From Lachnospiraceae bacterium XBD2001 (GTDB lineage: Bacteria > Bacillota > Clostridia > Lachnospirales > Lachnospiraceae): a DNA stretch of 64,000 bases. Below are positions 62,752-64,000 of the stretch, piece after piece; position 1 is the first letter of the stretch; each line of letters starts with the position of its first letter. The stretch spans positions 310,001-374,000 of the forward strand of contig FPAN01000003.1 in the NCBI GenBank assembly GCA_900116395.1. Reading direction: 5' to 3'. The translations under genes were made by a program, and so were the position numbers. Below the pieces are notes generated by a model. It was not told where the DNA came from, did no database searches, and worked only from the letters and a program-made list of their open reading frames with translations.

Positions 62752-62780
62752 TTGTATTTTTACAGCTGTCTTTTTATAAT
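62752..62780 (+). promoter_or_regulatory. Sigma-A promoter of the PHP phosphatase gene
   Basis: TTGTAT (62752-62757) and TATAAT (62775-62780) have a 17-base spacer, divergent from the gap promoter. Confidence 0.75.
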
Positions 62781-62816
62781 CGGAGAAAAGGAAGGATGAA
62801 AGAAAGAAGGTTACAC

Positions 62817-63638
62817 ATGCAAAAGCTTTACGATATGCACATGCACACGCGGTTTTCCGGGGATAGCGAGGCCAACCCCAAGGACATGATTGCCGCTGCA
62901 AAAGAGCGTGGTTTGGCCGGTCTCATCTTCACAGACCACTTAGACTGGGACTACTGGCATGAGCCCCATTTATTCGATTTGGATTTACAACATTATCTTC
63001 CCTACTTGGGAAGTCTTGCCAAAAGTGAATCCACGGAGGAATTCTCTATTGGAGTCGGTATCGAGTTAGGATTGCAGGAACATCTGGTAGACCGCCACAA
63101 GGAACTGGTTACTACCCGTCCCTTCGACTTCGTCATCGGATCCATTCACCAGGTCAACAAAATGGACCCTTACTACGATGACTTCTACGAAGGACGCACC
63201 ATTGAAGATTCCTTAACCGAATATCTGGAGTGTACACTTCGCAACCTGGAACTCTTCCACGATATCGATACGTTGGGACACCTAGACTACATTGTGCGTT
63301 ACGCCAGTCGTGTATCCGGCGAACATATAACGATTGATACAAAAAAGTATAAAGAAGTACTGGAAGCAATCTTCCACTTGCTGATAAAAAATAACATCTG
63401 CCTGGAAGTCAACACCGGTGCCTTCCGCCATGGACTTCCGGAACCAAACCCATCCGAAGAGTTGCTTCAATTTTACTATAACCTTGGAGGACGTTTGCTA
63501 ACCCTTGGCGCAGACGCCCATACACCGGAACATGTAGCACTAGAATTTGAACGAATCCCAGCACTACTAAAAAACATTGGTTTTACATCCCTGATACACT
63601 TTGCACACCGCCGGGGCACGGAAATCGCCTTAGAGTAA
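62817..63638 (+). CDS. PHP-domain histidinol-phosphatase, HisJ family
   Basis: The protein has 273 residues from the ATG at 62817 (MQKLYDMHMHTRFSGD), with AGAAGG 6 bases upstream; an in-frame ATG at 62796 is an alternative. PHP metal ligands are visible (DMHMHTRFSGD, FTDHLDWD, GSIHQVNKMD, DTLGHLDYI, LGADAHTPEHV). It probably removes phosphate from histidinol phosphate, but PHP proteins vary in substrate. No other his gene adjoins it. Confidence 0.85.
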   Translation: MQKLYDMHMHTRFSGDSEANPKDMIAAAKERGLAGLIFTDHLDWDYWHEPHLFDLDLQHYLPYLGSLAKSESTEEFSIGVGIELGLQEHLVDRHKELVTTRPFDFVIGSIHQVNKMDPYYDDFYEGRTIEDSLTEYLECTLRNLELFHDIDTLGHLDYIVRYASRVSGEHITIDTKKYKEVLEAIFHLLIKNNICLEVNTGAFRHGLPEPNPSEELLQFYYNLGGRLLTLGADAHTPEHVALEFERIPALLKNIGFTSLIHFAHRRGTEIALE

Positions 63639-63640
63639 TC

Positions 63641-63816
63641 GACTCCGTGTTCCCGTATATTTTCCCGCGGGATCGCTTGCGCTTCCGGTTGCTAACGTAG
63701 CGGACACATACGAAAATAATAAAAGAGGATTGCTTCATAAGAGCAATCCTCTTCTTTATTTTCTAGTGCCGACGTTAGCAAAGGCCCGCTACAGAAAATA
63801 TACAGGCCACAGAGTC
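63641..63816. repeat. 176-base imperfect inverted-repeat element filling a convergent gap
   Basis: Both ends are GACTC...GAGTC, and the arms share several long blocks: GACTCCGTG with CACAGAGTC, GTATATTTTC with GAAAATATAC, TTGCTAACGT with ACGTTAGCAA, and GAAAATAA with TTATTTTC. The core is a 12-base-pair terminator-like stem (63723-63734 with 63742-63753) flanked by A and T runs. It begins 2 bases after the phosphatase stop and ends 5 bases before the mnmA stop. It fits a MITE-like insertion or intergenic repeat that supplies a bidirectional terminator. Confidence 0.7.
63723..63753. terminator. Bidirectional terminator core of the palindromic element
   Basis: A perfect 12-base-pair stem with a 7-base loop is followed by CTTTATTTTC on the plus strand and TTATTATTTTC on the minus strand. 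It can end both the phosphatase and mnmA transcripts. Confidence 0.8.
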
Positions 63817-63821
63817 TTAAC

Positions 63822-64000
63822 TTAACGAATTAATGCCCCGGCGGCTACATACTCTCCATCGTAGAGAACTAGAGTCTGTCCAGGGGTTACTGCACGAACC
63901 GGACGTTCAAAGTGAACATGGAGTAATTCACCGTCGAATGTTACATGACATGGGGTTCCCTTGTCGGAGTAACGAATCTTGCCAATATAGGTCTTATTAG
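63822..64000 (-). CDS. mnmA: tRNA-specific 2-thiouridylase MnmA, C-terminal part
   Basis: Only the last 59 codons lie in the window. The translation (KIRYSDKGTPCHVTF ... RPVRAVTPGQTLVLYDGEYVAAGALIR, stop) matches the C-terminal beta-barrel of MnmA, whose hallmark is RAVTPGQ-x-V-x-YDG. MnmA makes 2-thiouridine at the wobble position of some tRNAs. The catalytic part lies beyond base 64000. Confidence 0.9.
   Translation of the reverse strand, partial: NKTYIGKIRYSDKGTPCHVTFDGELLHVHFERPVRAVTPGQTLVLYDGEYVAAGALIR

Noticed and set aside
1..64000. CRISPR arrays, insertion sequences, tRNA or rRNA genes
   Set aside because: I saw no regularly spaced direct repeats, no transposase-like proteins, and no tRNA or rRNA sequence on reading the gaps between genes.

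Overview
The window looks like a chromosomal segment of a motile, Gram-positive anaerobe of the Lachnospiraceae (Clostridia). The support is: a Clostridia/Bacillus-type flagellar operon with cheC, cheD, fliY, flhF-flhG and a FliA-type sigma factor; a codY gene directly upstream of flgB; topA-dprA-comM next to codY; and several families I know mainly from Lachnospiraceae (DUF5662, DUF5716, DUF5717, DUF6115). Family names were assigned by reading the translations; no database was searched. Coding density is high, with A+T-rich promoters of vegetative (sigma-A) type. I saw no rRNA, tRNA, CRISPR array, insertion sequence or prophage.

Region 1 (1-36,100, all minus strand, read from high to low coordinates) is one fla/che supercluster: flgB-flgC-fliE-fliF-fliG-fliH-fliI-fliJ-motE-fliK-flgD-TIGR02530-flgE, then a strong hairpin terminator and a fresh promoter, then motA-motB-fliL-fliM-fliY-cheY-fliO-fliP-fliQ-fliR-flhB-flhA-flhF-flhG-pilZ-cheB-cheA-cheW-cheC-cheD-(92 aa protein)-sigD-fapA-like-(108 aa protein)-DUF6115-MltG-like stub-glycosyltransferase. 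It encodes rod/hook proteins, the basal body, the switch, the export apparatus, the stator and most of the chemotaxis relay. Flagellin, flgK/flgL, fliD, flgM, cheR and flbD are not in the window.

Region 2 (36,100-43,400) holds codY, topA, dprA, comM, a pseudouridine synthase and a DUF5662 protein. Region 3 (43,400-49,000) holds a GH13-family protein that has lost its catalytic residues, a DUF1292 protein, a UvrD-like helicase and gltX. Region 4 (49,000-55,850) is an uncharacterised four-gene operon: a 1,179-residue DUF5717 protein, a DUF5716 protein with an actin/Hsp70-like fold, a TPR-like protein, and a two-pass membrane coiled-coil protein. It is my best candidate for an undescribed system. 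Region 5 (55,900-64,000) holds a CobD/HisC-like aminotransferase, a chemoreceptor, the glycolytic genes gap-pgk-tpiA, a PHP-family phosphatase and the 3' end of mnmA.

Main points for a second look: the DUF5716/DUF5717 operon; a CheB whose receiver domain has lost the phospho-acceptor Asp (Asn54) and two other conserved residues; the catalytically empty GH13 protein; two long imperfect palindromes (60,181-60,286 and 63,641-63,816); an intrinsic terminator inside the gap-pgk operon; and a FliH with four exact 10-residue acidic repeats.
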